Origin: Rhizophagus irregularis
Lineage: Eukaryota; Glomeromycota; Glomeromycetes; Glomerales; Glomeraceae
Reading direction: 5' to 3'
Assembly (NCBI RefSeq): GCF_026210795.1
Contig: NC_089430.1
Location: 3,038,001-3,102,000, forward strand
DNA length: 64,000 nt
A model generated the notes under the pieces. It was not told the DNA's origin. It saw nothing but the letters and a program-made list of their open reading frames with translations, and ran no database searches. Of this stretch, positions 1-10,844 are shown in pieces. Position numbers and translations under genes: made by a program. Position 1 is the first letter of the stretch, and every line of letters begins with the position of its first letter.

Positions 1-2909
1 AAGATCGAAAATGTCTGGTCTTTCTGCTTGATCTTTATAGATATCCTCAGTTTCTATCCACATGATAAGCGAGTCTGTATCTGTATAAAGTAGACTGGCC
101 TTTTCTTTATAGCGAAGCTTTATGTAACCGTACCAAAAGTTGAACATCATAGCCTTGCTAATGTCGAGAATTGCCTGCCTTACATAGATTGGTTTGTTTA
201 GAGTTACTGTACTTTTTAACATATAGACTGCTGTAATTTCCTTCGAATGCTTTAAAGCCTACATACAATGGTAAACTTGCTAGGTGCCTAATTTTTTTTT
301 CCTCTTCTGTTCAGAGTAATTCTACTTTCATATATTTACGAACATTTTCCATTTGTTTGCCAAAGACTGCATTGTTCTTTAGATTATAATACATGACTCT
401 AAACTTGTCCTCATTAGCTTTAGCAATTTTACGCTTGCTAATATTTTCCTCAATATAGTCTTTCATCTATAAAGACTGCTTAAACTTAAGAGCACTATGA
501 ATCTTTGTAATCTTCATCCCAAACTTCATATTTGTCTGAAGCTCAATAGTGAACTGCATAATTCTTCTTAGTAAAGAGGGTCTGGACTAGCTTCTCTTCA
601 GATACATATTTTCCATTTCCAACATTTTTATCTTGCACTAATTTTTTATTGTACAAGCTAAACCAGTCTTCTAGAACTATCTGCTTTTCTGGCGCTAATG
701 GATAATCTGCAAAGTAATTGTGCAAGTGTACTGGGACTTCTAGATCAACTTCAAGTGTATAATCTATATCTGCATCAGGCGCGATACTTTGGATATCTGG
801 TACTTTCTCTGGACTCACTTTATCCAAAATTTCTGTAAGCATGTATTGGGTCATTGCACCTGAATATAAAGCATTCATATCCTTATACATGATCCAGGAA
901 TTCAGCTTACTGAACTCATAATCTGAACATTGTGGATTATTTGCTTTAGCGTATCGATGACTTGTCATTATCATGCCTTCACGAATGCCATTTTCTACCA
1001 TTAGATATTCATCCATATTTGTCATGAGTTTGAGTTCTGTCCCGCTATTTTTGTAAAGAGAATCATTAAACATTCTAGGTGCTGAAATATAATGAAAGAG
1101 ATCTAAGCCGTCATTTTTCAAGCACATGATAGTGTAGTTCATGAAAACATCTGCAAGTAAAAGTACATCTGTCTCAAGATAAAGATCATGATATTCTCTA
1201 AAGTTCTTCATTTTGAATATTTGCCATACCTTTTGAGCATGTTCATAATCCTCTTTACTAATATTTTGCTGACTAAGAAGTGAATAGAAGTTCTTTCTAG
1301 ATGGGAGGCTTGTTCTGTCAAATTTTTCCCATGCATTTATCCAGTCGTATGGGAAAATGCCCTTTCGAAAAAAAAGCTTAATCTTATCTATTGAATAGCC
1401 TTTTTCAGTAAAATACCTAACAGTTAAGGGAAATTTTTCAAACTTTTTTCTAGACATTCTACTAATTTATCTAATCCCATTCCCATATGCTGAAAGCTAT
1501 CAAGAAATCGGAGCTGGCCAACATCCATGGCTTTGTACTTTCCTATCTATATTCTCCAAGATGCAATTTATCTTATCAGCTGTGAATTTGCTTACAACTT
1601 TCATAAGCAGATGAGAGTCATATCCCCAGAAATTATGACAGATAAGAGGCACTTTGGTTTCGAAAAAGCCTATCTGCAACTTTTTATTATAAGTATCATG
1701 GGCTGGACCTTGATAGTTTTCATTTATATGGTCATGATCTTTTACTTTTTGATTAAGTGTACTTAAAGCTTCTCAGTATGTTTTCTGTGCTTCTTTCTTT
1801 TCAGGATGTTCCTTTTTTATACATGATTCCCATTCTTTGATTTCTAATAAATTATACTTTGCTTCTTCAAGTTTTTGTACTACCTCTGGTGCTGGTTTTA
1901 AAAAAGGTTTCTTACAAATCCAGCATTCAGTCGCTTCATTATACGCCTTCAAATCTCCTGGTGCTATTATCATTTCAGCCGGTGCAGATAAATCTTCTTG
2001 AATAGCTAAAAGTTCCTCTTCGATTTTGAGGACAAATCTTTCTAGCGCATCAGATTCTCTATATAAATTATGACTTACGATTTTATAGTTAAGTGGACTA
2101 TCCATACAAATAATCACATAGCAATAACCATATAGCTTATACATCTGTAGCCTTTCTGTATAGATTAACTTTGTTTTCTCTTCTGGGATCAGCTTTTCAG
2201 TTAGCATTTCAAGATCCCAGATTATTTGATATGGATTTGCTTGCATGCATTTATGATTATAGAAAGTTTTGATACTCCTATTCTTCACCGGTATTTGTGA
2301 TCATTGGGGGGCATTATTTAAATCCTTGCATTTTGGTAAATGTTTATTATATCTTATCTCTAAAGAATATATATGAAGACAATATCGGCAGATGTATTTT
2401 CATCCTTTATACTTGCTATAATTATACACTAACTTGTGAAGATCTTTAATAATACAGTAGTGGCTTCTATCCTCTTTCATAATTACTAAAAAATTTATAA
2501 GCCTATATTCATCTTCCCTTCTCTCTGAAATATAACGAAAGTCTAGACATTTGTTTTAGTTATGCCACTCATAGACACATAGGCTGATATCAGGATTATT
2601 TTTCTCAAATTTGCGATATACTGGTATCGAAATAGGTACTGGTACTGGAATGTCTTCCATGTTGAGTTCCTTCACAAAACTGCCATATAGCTGATACAGA
2701 TTTCTTTCTGGATGAACTTTAACCGGATGCAAAGCTTCTAGAACACACTATCCGAAATACCAGTCATCCTCATTTTGAATATTAATAATTCCGTTATTAC
2801 GTTTTGGCAAAATTTCTGGCAAAGGTATATAGACAGTAGGACCAATTGGATTGAAATCAGCTATCTCTATACTAAATTCTTCTATATATTCTGGGTAAGC
2901 ATTAGACAT
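1..2909 (-). pseudogene. Broken protein-primed-type DNA polymerase B (Maverick/Polinton-like), runs off the window start
   Basis: Reading the minus strand from about 2909 down to 1 gives successive pieces of one B-family polymerase in different frames. The N-terminal part (2909-2290) includes a C-x2-C...H-x4-C zinc-like segment. A 171-codon open piece (2288-1773) contains CWICK. An open piece of 304 codons (1457-543) carries YLETDVLLLADVF and HYISAPRMF. At the left edge (about 450-1) are the remnants NAVFGKQMENVRK and YTDTDSLIM; the latter is polymerase motif C, with the catalytic Asp pair. These motifs and their order are typical of DNA_pol_B_2 proteins of Polintons, linear plasmids and related viruses. 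The reading frame is interrupted by several stops, one at 2750 being TGG to TAG, and by frameshifts near 1460-1770, so this copy cannot make a working enzyme. The C-terminus lies outside the window. No integrase or capsid gene is visible, so the element class is inferred from the polymerase alone. Confidence 0.85.
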
Positions 2910-3096
2910 TTGGTATATAGTTAGCTTTAACCAGCACGCTATTACTTACTTATAAAATTTTTTCTTTAATTAATTATTTCCTATTCTTTCACTTTTCGAT
3001 CATAGAATTGCCAGTATTTGCAGGCTTGCCAATACGGTTTTAGACTATTGAGAAACTGAAGTATTAACTATTTATTAATTAATCTTTCAGAATTTA

Positions 3097-3531
3097 ATGA
3101 TAAAAAATAGGATGATCAGTGAATATTCCTACTTATATTTTTACAATACTGGAAAGGCTTGTGGAAATGCTTGCATTTACCCTGAAGGGTGTCATTTCCA
3201 TTGGAAAGCTAAAAAACGAGTACAATACCCTGATTGTGGTAAGCCAACTGCTTCTACTTGTAGCCAATGCCCAGATCATGTTAGAGACTATTATGTTATT
3301 CAGTTTTATGACAGGCTTCGATCAGAAAGTCTTCGATTGGAGATATAAGAAAGACTTCGATCAAAGATACGAGAAAGACTTCGATCAGAGATACAAAAAA
3401 AAACTTATGAAGAAATGATACTTGCCCATAGAGATGCGCTTGCAATTCTTAATATTACTCTCTGCAAGGAATGCCTTCTTTCGATAAAAATGGATGAGGG
3501 GGAATATTGTAATAATTGCCAGCCAGAATAA
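3097..3531 (+). pseudogene. Cys-rich zinc-ribbon-like small protein with one in-frame stop
   Basis: One frame reads for 144 codons with a single TAA at 3346-3348. The first half has ACGNACIYPEGCHFHW and a CSQC pair. The middle is an RERLRSKI-type octapeptide repeat. The end has CKEC and CNNC pairs, which together look like a treble-clef or zinc-ribbon site. The stop falls inside the octapeptide repeat, at the place where the next repeat has CGA (Arg), so it looks like a CG-to-TA change in a once continuous gene. The gene sits divergently next to the broken polymerase B and may belong to the same element. I do not recognise the family by name and infer no function beyond metal binding. Confidence 0.55.
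3325..3396 (+). repeat. Three 24-bp in-frame tandem repeats
   Basis: Units start at 3325, 3349 and 3373 (core GAAAGACTTCGATCAAAGAT). The length is a multiple of three and encodes a charged octapeptide, probably a short helix, within the Cys-rich pseudogene. Confidence 0.8.
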
Positions 3532-3639
3532 ATGGAAAATTATTTTGGCTAACTCTATACCTAAGTCTTAGCCGGAATTTTGGGTGTAATATCTGATGAG
3601 TATTTGCTAAATTTTTGTTAGACTTGCTTCTTATATTTT

Positions 3640-4280
3640 TTTGTTAAACTTTTATGATTAATATGTTATTTGATAAACCAGCTTGTACAGAATCCATTTT
3701 TAATTAAGGAAAAGTTGAGACAATTCCATAGATTTTTTCTGGATTTTTACAGTAGGGATATTGATTTTTCGTTAAATTTATATTTTATTTATTAAGCTAT
3801 CCTGCGCAGAACCTATTCTTGACTAAGGAAAAGTTGGGACAATTCCGCAGATTTTTACAGGGTTTTTTCATTAGACTTATATATAAAACATGCTAGTTAA
3901 GGAGCTAGCCTGCACAAAACCAGTTCTTTATTCACAATTTTCATTAGACTTATTAATGGGAAACTTAGAATAATCGTTTGACTTAAATTTTTTTTGTTAG
4001 ACTTAAAGAATAATATATTTTTTCAAAGAGCTAGCCCGTACAGAAGCAGTTACTGATATAAATTTTTTGTTAGATTTATGCTGAGGGAGATAGGACAATC
4101 GTTATACTTAATTTTTTCGTTAGACTTATTTATGGGGGTAATAAGGACTGTTAGACTTATTTTTGTTAGATTTATCATTAAAATATGCTATTTAATGAAA
4201 AAAATCACGCAGAATCAATTCCTGATATACATTATTTTGTTAGACTTAAAAAATATAACCAAAAAGTTAATAAGGAAATT
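3640..4280. repeat. Degenerate repeat cluster
   Basis: At least five diverged copies of a roughly 110-170 bp unit begin near 3688, 3806, 3913, 4038 and 4208. Each starts with a CRCAGAAYC-like block followed by variants of TTTTGTTAGACTTAT. No coding frame persists through them. They lie just outside the polymerase/Cys-rich pair and could be terminal or intergenic repeats of that element. Confidence 0.6.
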
Positions 4281-4354
4281 AAGAAGCTGGAAGTCTTAGA
4301 AAGTCTTCTAGTATAGTAGAAAAAAATTGATATTGATTTTATGAACCAAAGAGA

Positions 4355-4416
4355 CACACAATGTCATTGTGGAGGATGGACCTTTGGTCCTTAAACTCTA
4401 CAATGATATTGTGTAT
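4355..4416. other. Nested hairpin
   Basis: CACAATGTCATTGT at 4357-4370 pairs with ACAATGATATTGTG (one mismatch) at about 4400-4413. Between them sits a second inverted repeat, GGACC-TTT-GGTCC (4378-4390). The rest of 4320-4480 shows no coding signal. Confidence 0.6.
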
Positions 4417-4486
4417 TGATATTAAACTAATCATAATTAGATGAAGTGTTAATATATAGTAAATTTATTAAAATTTGTATTTATTG

Positions 4487-6270
4487 AGGACCCCGCTTAC
4501 TTATAATAAAGGTCACTGTAGAAAATTAGCCCTTTACTAATAGTTTTTACCTTACTTTTTTCTTAAATTCTATTGGTTAATTAGCTAAAAAGGAAAAAAA
4601 TCATAATAATGTAACATAAAATTTTTTTTTATAATAGGATCTGCAAAGAATTTTATATATGATTTCTACCTTAAGCCTGGAGGTGACCTATCTTATAAAT
4701 AAGCGAGGTCTTATTTATTGGTATAGTGAATCAAAATTTATAATGTTTAATTTAATAAATTATTTAGATAAATAAATTTTTATATTAAGAACACAGAGTT
4801 TTTTTTATACTTTATTACTATTATATAGAAAATGAATATATATTTAATTTGATTTATTTCTCTTTTAATTATAGTTTTCAAATTTATAAAAAAAAAAAGT
4901 TTCAGTAATATAATTTTAAGAATTATTTTTAAATATTTAAAAAATTACCTAATATTTAAAATTATTATTATTTTTACTTTATTTTAAAAAATTCTGAAGT
5001 AAAGATGCTTGTCAAAACTATTTTTTTAAAATTTTATTAGTTTAGTTAAAATTCAATCTGAAATTATTTTTTATAATATAATTAATTGTCTAACCTGTTT
5101 TTATATTTTTCTAATTATAATTAGAAAAGTTTCAGATTTACCAATTTTTTTATTAAAAATAAAATTTTTGAATTTCAAATTTTTGAATTTTATTGTTAAA
5201 TAAATTTTAAGTAGCAATACTATGTTTGTTATAAAAATAGATTTGAAATAATTATAAAATATTACAATTTTTTTTCATATGATTCTAGTATTTTACCTTC
5301 CAAAATTAGCGTTAGACCATTTTCTTTAAAAAAAAATAAGAGGAATTATATAAAGAAATTATGTCTTATATTGATTTATTTTGCTGTGATATTATATATC
5401 CTAAATCAGTTGAATTTAATATTAATTAAATTAAAGGGTTTCGTGATTACCAGACATTGAAGATAGGGCCTTTATAGGACCCCGAACAATATATATAAAG
5501 GTAGGTTTTGAGTTTGCTTAACCAACATATAAAAATTTTTCCTATGTGAGATTTATTATTGCTTATTTGATAACATAATTTTTAAATAGTCAGATATAAT
5601 TATGCATAGCAGAGTATTAAATTATTAATAGTCAGATATATATTTGCGTAGCAGGATAGAATTTTTTAATATATATATATAATATAATATATATTTATTT
5701 TCACATTAAAAAAATCTAATAAAAATATGTAAACAAAGTTATAAACATGTTTGTATAAAAAAAATTTACTATTTTTAATACAAAGAATAAGTTAATTGTA
5801 TACGTAATATAGGGAACATTTTTAGACGTGATCGTGTAACGTGTTTTTGATAAAACAAATACGCATCCGCGTAACATTAAAATTATAAATCATATACGCG
5901 TCCGTGTAACATTTAAAAAATATATATTGAAAATAAGAGCAAGAAAAATAAGTGTTTTTCTGTTTTTTTATAATTTTACACTATAATTTTTGTAATAATC
6001 AATAAAAGTTATTTCATTTTTACTTAGAAAATTTTTTAAAAATATTTTTTTTGACAAATTTTACAGTAAATTTTAAAAATAAAAATTCCGCGTATTGGTG
6101 GCGTTACAAAAAACATGAATAAATCCATAAATATCTATTCAATCATGATAAAAATTTATATGTAAGTAGATTCGAACCTGCTGAACAACTTTACTTAAGA
6201 AGGTTTTGGATGTTTCCTTTGACTAAAGTGCCCAAATTACGCTCCGAAGTCACAGAACAGATATACGAAA
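4487..6270. other. AT-rich intergenic DNA with a recurrent GGACCCCG motif
   Basis: No convincing ORF. Two copies of an AGGACCCCG...ATAAAGGT motif occur at 4487-4515 and 5476-5503. The block after the first copy, up to about 4720 (including AAGGAAAAAAATCATAATAA and TTATAAATAAG), recurs in diverged form at 25045-25290. The stretch 5830-5920 has repeated CGCGTCCGTGTAAC-like patches. The rest is homopolymer-rich A/T sequence. Confidence 0.5.
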
Positions 6271-6272
6271 TA

Positions 6273-6329
6273 TTATCGCCGTTTTTGAATTACTGTAAAC
6301 TGCGGCTTGTCGATCATTTTATAAATAAA
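6273..6329 (+). repeat. Left terminal inverted repeat, 57 bp
   Basis: Begins TTATCGCCGTTTTTGAATTA and ends in ATAAATAAA. It matches the reverse complement of 9637-9693 except for one T/C difference near position 15. Confidence 0.9.
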
Positions 6330-6404
6330 TTATCAAAAACTGCGAAAACAGCAAATAGCCAATAAAATTGATTTTTAATTCGTATTACCTATAATCCTAT
6401 ATCA

Positions 6405-6412
6405 CTATAAAT
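6405..6412 (+). promoter_or_regulatory. TATA-like box of the SAM-like gene
   Basis: CTATAAAT lies 40 bp before the ATG at 6452, inside the transposon and just after the left terminal repeat. The position suits a core promoter, but this is inferred only from sequence and spacing. Confidence 0.4.
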
Positions 6413-6451
6413 GGCGCAGTATGCCATACGCGTGATAAATTAAATATTAAA

Positions 6452-8028
6452 ATGAACAAATATCTTCCTGGTATTTGCTTCGCGTGTCAGAAATGTCTGT
6501 TTTGCTTTAATTTTTCACCTTGTAACTGTAATAAAAACATAAAACCAACAAGAGTAAGCAAACCAGAACGTGGACAGCAAATTTATTTTCGTGTATATAC
6601 TCCAAACGAAAATTTACCAACAGCAAATTACTTTCTTTCTTCTGCCGAGACGAAATTTCAATATAATAATAATTTTAATGAGCCTTTTTCTTTTACTTTT
6701 TGTTCTACATGTAATAGCAAATATCAAAGGTTGAAAACTAAAGACAAAATTTCTAAAAAAAAATGAAAAGTAAAGCTGCAGTTGACGTTGAGTCTCTTGA
6801 ATTATTTGAAGAATGTGGTATTGATGAAATCAAACTACATGTAAGCATTGAAAAAAAGGGTAAGAAAACCTCTACTTCTAAGGCTCTAATTATTAAACCA
6901 GTTGAATATATCAATGTTATGGAAAAGATCAATGCTTTTGTACAAAAAGCACTTCAAAATGAGAATATCAAACCAGCAGATTACAGTATATCATATAAAG
7001 CAATGAATTCACATGGTCTTTCAAGTGAATTAGAAGATGAACTTGATTTTAAAGAGTTTATTGAAGATTATAAGAAAGTTACTACAGCTAATAAAAAAAT
7101 GGGAATGATGGTAGTGATTGATAATTCTACAGATAATGAAACAAAATCAAGTGAAAAGCGTTCAAAGGTAAGGAAATTGCAATTACTCTTATTATTTTAC
7201 ATATTCAATATTCTAACTTGACGTAATTTTTTAAAATTTTTAGAATTCTGATGATGTTGAAAGTGATGGCTCAGTTTCTGAGGAAGAAAAGGTAATAACA
7301 CATACTAAAAAGAAGAAAAAAATCTCGTGTTATTAGAGATGATGATTTATCAAAAGAAGAAAGAACACGAGCAGAAATAATTTCTGTATTATGCGAAAAA
7401 TACAAGTGTAATTTACATACAACACCATGTTATATTCAAGATAATCGTCATTTACAGCTTAATCCAGCAAGATTACAACTTTGAGCACGAGAAATTGTAA
7501 GTTATCTGCAATAAAATTGATTTTTATTTGGATATTCACAAAATTTAATTATTACTATAGATGAATAAAGGTACTACCGAAGACGTTCCACCAACTTATC
7601 CCACATTTAGTGCAACATTAGGCGTGTTAGTTAGCAATAATAATACTCAAATATCCACTACTGCACCTGCTACTGCATCCACTACTACATCTGCTACTGC
7701 AGTACCTGCTGCTGCATCAGCTGTCCCACCTGCTAATACACCTACACCTATTATTATTCAAATGCCACCATTTCAATATCCTTATCCTTCTTTTAATCAA
7801 TTAGATACATCTACAAATCACAAATTACCTTCAATTCATGAATTTCTTTTTAGTTTAGATCAAAAATACAATTGTAATGGTGAATATTCTCAATTTGAAA
7901 ATGCTTTTCTTGAAGAAGCAATAACTGTAAATGTTATAAAAGACTTATCTGATGAACAAATGAAAACATTAGGTATTGTAAAAATTGGGTGGCAAAAAAA
8001 TATTAGACAAGAAGCACAAAAATATTGA
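6452..8028 (+). pseudogene. Cys-rich N-terminus plus SAM-like C-terminus protein, passenger gene of the transposon
   Basis: Three exons can be followed: 6452-7167, 7244-7496 and 7561-8028, with GT-AG introns of 76 and 64 bp. The N-terminus has C-x2-C-x2-C and CNC/CSTC clusters that look metal-binding. The middle, around IDEIKLHVSIEKKGK to KMGMMVVID, has alternating strands and a helix and could be a ubiquitin- or PB1-like beta-grasp fold; that reading is tentative. After a Ser/Thr/Ala/Pro-rich linker, the last 65 residues (HEFLFSLDQKY ... LGIVKIGWQKNIRQ) follow the SAM-domain pattern. Three defects break this copy: a shift in a run of nine A (6755-6763), a shift in a run of seven A (7316-7322), and TGA at 7482 where Trp is likely. 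Errors in homopolymers cannot be excluded for the two shifts. The role is unknown; it might help transposition or bind DNA or partners through the SAM domain. Confidence 0.65.
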
Positions 8029-8073
8029 CGTGTATATTCAAAAATAAAGTATAATAAAATATGGTTATTGAGT

Positions 8074-9227
8074 TTACAAATAAATTGATGATGTAAAAAA
8101 TGATTGTGCCATTTGAGGAGTAATTTGACTACATGCAACTAATAAAGCATATATTGAATCATCACAAACCTCCATAAAATCACGATTACGTTTAATCCAT
8201 AATTTGATAGTTGAAAATGCTGTTTCAATTGGGTTATAATCAGGAGAATAAGGTGGAAGAAAAACTACACGGCATCCTAATCCTTCCATCAATGAAATAA
8301 GTTCAGCATCATGATGTATTCTAGCATTATCCATTATAATTACGCTATTATCACCAGGATATGGATTCATCACAGGCACCTATATTGACAATAAATTTTA
8401 TAAATAATAAAATATAAATAATAAAATACAAAATAAAGTTCTATATAAACGTAATATTACATACTACTTGATTAAGCACAAAATCAACAAATCTTTTTCT
8501 ATCACATGCTCCTTCAAATACATCAACAGCAATAAATCCATCTAATGTAAGAGCAGGTAAGATTGTATATCGTTTTCCTCGTACAAATACTACTTTCTTA
8601 CATGCACGTGTATTGCGAGGAGAATACCCATATAATCTTGATAAGCTTCTCTCATCCTTAGCACATTTATCAAGAAAAATCAACTGATTTGAAGTATAAT
8701 GTTCGCCAATTACACCTAAATAATGTGTACGCATAAGTTCACTTCTTTCATATGCTGCTTTTTGCAACTTTTGTAAAAAAAATAAATATAATTATTGAGT
8801 ATTTCAATTTTCTAATTGATTTCATTATTAAAATTGATTATTTCAATACCTTTTTTCGAGTAATTCCTAAATAATAAAGTGATCTCCAAAGTGCTGAAAC
8901 AGAAACTCTTTTACCTGTAAGATTTTCCATCTCATAAACTAACTCATCTAAATACCAGTCAACTTTGTCTTTTACAAGATTTTGGAATATACACATTTCG
9001 CTTCTACTAAATAGTTTTCTTCTGCCAGGAACTCCTTTAACTGGACTGGTAACACACGCCCATTTTACATATAAATTTATTATTTTGATCACAAAGCTCT
9101 TACTAACATACAATGTGTTAGCAATATCTGTGATAGAAAAATCATCATTATAAAGATACACAACACGCCAACGTAAATCTTCGCTAATTTCTGTAGGCAT
9201 AGGGCTTTCTACTAATATTCCAGACAC
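8074..9227 (-). CDS. IS630/Tc1-type DDE transposase, three exons, apparently intact
   Basis: Exons 9227-8850, 8767-8465 and 8379-8074 join in frame across GT-AG introns of 82 and 85 bp, giving 328 residues. The first 100 residues carry a helix-turn-helix region (DLRWRVVYLYNDDFS, ITDIANTLYVSKSFV) followed by a winged-helix-like part. The catalytic triad is visible: IFLDKC, VIIMDNARIHH and YSPDYNPIE, with 34 residues between the second Asp and the Glu (DD34E-type spacing). This enzyme would cut and rejoin the 57-bp ends at TA sites. It lies inside the 6273-9693 element and converges on the SAM-like gene. No stop or shift remains once the two introns are removed, so it may be active. Start chosen: ATG at 9227, the first in the frame. 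Confidence 0.85.
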
Positions 9228-9236
9228 ATATTTTAG

Positions 9237-9545
9237 TTGAATAAACTAATAATTACAATATATAGCATAAAACTTATTACCATACCTAATGTAGATTCAG
9301 TAGAAATCTGGAAAAACGAAATAGAGATCTGAGAAAAGAAAAAGAAAAATATAAATATTATGACTCTATTATTTGTATTACATAACATTTGCGTACAATA
9401 TTTCTATTGAATAAACAATACAATTGCAGATTTCGCAATATATAATGTAAAATCGTTACTATACCTAGTGTTGAATCGTCAGAAATCTTCCAGTAAAACA
9501 GAACGAAAGACCGAAAAAACACTTGAAAGTGATACAAGAATAGCT
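9237..9545. repeat. Direct tandem duplication upstream of the transposase
   Basis: Two copies of a roughly 170-bp unit start with TTGAATAAAC at 9237 and 9407. Both contain ACCATACCTAATGTAGATTC or a close variant, then AGAAATCT. The block lies between the transposase start and the right terminal repeat and may hold promoter or transposase-binding sequence. Confidence 0.6.
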
Positions 9546-9636
9546 AAGTGTTATGCAGATCAAAAAATATTTATATGTTTATATGTGAAACGTAAAGTTT
9601 TACTAGTACAGTTTTACAAAAATCACACATTTTCGG

Positions 9637-9693
9637 TTTATTTATAAAATGATCGACAAGCCGCAGTTTACAGTAATTCGAAAACGGCGATAA
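9637..9693 (-). repeat. Right terminal inverted repeat, 57 bp
   Basis: Reverse complement of the left repeat at 6273-6329 with one mismatch; followed by TA at 9694-9695. Confidence 0.9.
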
Positions 9694-9695
9694 TA

Positions 9696-10842
9696 AAACT
9701 GCAAATGCGCTGTGAAAAAAAAAAAAAAAATTAAATTAAAAGTTTTAAAGTAAATTTAAAACTTTATAATGCTATTAAATAATATAAATCTATTTTAAAG
9801 ATTTTTGTATTTTAGATAATAAAAATTTTAAACAAATAAATTATTTTTTAATGAACAATTTTATTGTTTTTTTTAATAATAAATTTTATAGAATTATATG
9901 ATTATATATTTTATGGTATAAATAAAAATAAAAAAAATAAAAAAGAGCTAATACTTTCAAAAAATTGTCTATAAAATTTCATTCTAGATTATAAAGATTA
10001 TTTTTGAAAAATATTGAATGTTCCAGAAAATTGGTTATATAATTTAAATTGTGATTTTCTTAAAATTATATAATCAGCTAAGCTTACTTTTGCTGAATAT
10101 GTCAAATATGATTTTTAGATTCAAATAAATCCAGATTTGGCATTAATTTATTTTTTATTTTTCTAGTAATTTTATTCTTTTCTATTGCAAAAGTTCCATA
10201 TAATTTTAGATGATAATTTTTGGTACTCTCATAATAAATATTTTGTCTTTTTCAAATAAATTCATATTTTACACATTTCAATTGTATTAAAATATAATAT
10301 AAGTATTTTATTTATTTTATTTAGATATGTTTCTGAAAGTTTATATTACTATTCTCAATACCTTATATAGTATTTTTATTAAATTTTTTCAAGTTCTCAG
10401 CATAGTTCTATAATTTTTAAGTACTATAATATCATTATTTATTTATTTTTTTCCAATAAGTTAAGATTAAAATGAATATATTTTTAATTATAAATGCCAT
10501 TTTGACTTGTTACATGATTTTCTAATAGTAATTCTTAATTAATATTTACATTTTTTATATTATAATATTTATATATATCTTATTTAGTATTTCTGCAATT
10601 TTTTAAAGCAATACCTTTTATATTTAGAAACTCTTCAAACATAATGCCCTTTACAGACTTTGTTTTATTATCTTGATATAATTAAATAAAAAACAGTTTA
10701 AAACAGTTTATTAAAATAAAGAGAAAAAAAAACTGTTTAAATGCACTTTTTTTAAAATTTTTATTATGATCCTAAGAGGGGTGCATTAAAGAGAATTAAC
10801 TGTAATTCTAAATTTCAGTTATATTGAAATGCTCTTTATAAA
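9696..10842. other. AT-rich intergenic DNA
   Basis: No ORF or RNA gene seen. A short inverted pair, AAACAGTTTAAAACAGTTTA (from about 10690) and AAACTGTTTAAATGCA (from about 10729), lies near the Tc1-like element. Confidence 0.4.
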
Positions 10843-10844
10843 TA

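Larger units (their letters stand above)
6273..9693. mobile_element. Two-gene TA-flanked DNA transposon (Tc1/mariner/IS630 superfamily) carrying a SAM-like gene
   Basis: Inverted repeats of 57 bp with one mismatch bound a 3,421-bp unit (6273-6329 and 9637-9693). The dinucleotide TA flanks both ends (6271-6272 and 9694-9695), the usual target duplication of Tc1/mariner elements. Inside are two convergent genes with stops 45 bp apart: a three-exon DDE transposase on the minus strand and a three-exon Cys-rich/SAM-like gene on the plus strand. Tc1/mariner elements normally encode only the transposase, so the second gene is unusual. The near-identity of the repeats suggests recent mobility, although the plus-strand gene in this copy is frameshifted. 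Confidence 0.85.

Noticed and set aside
1527-1766. Plus-strand 79-codon frame
   Set aside because: It is antisense to the decayed polymerase B gene, whose minus-strand pieces continue through this interval.
3640-4280. CRISPR-like array
   Set aside because: Repeats are long, diverged and irregularly spaced, and the genome is eukaryotic.
6165-6190. tRNA-like T-arm word (GATTCGAACC on the plus strand)
   Set aside because: The flanking bases do not pair into a T-stem and no acceptor, D or anticodon arm can be drawn around it.
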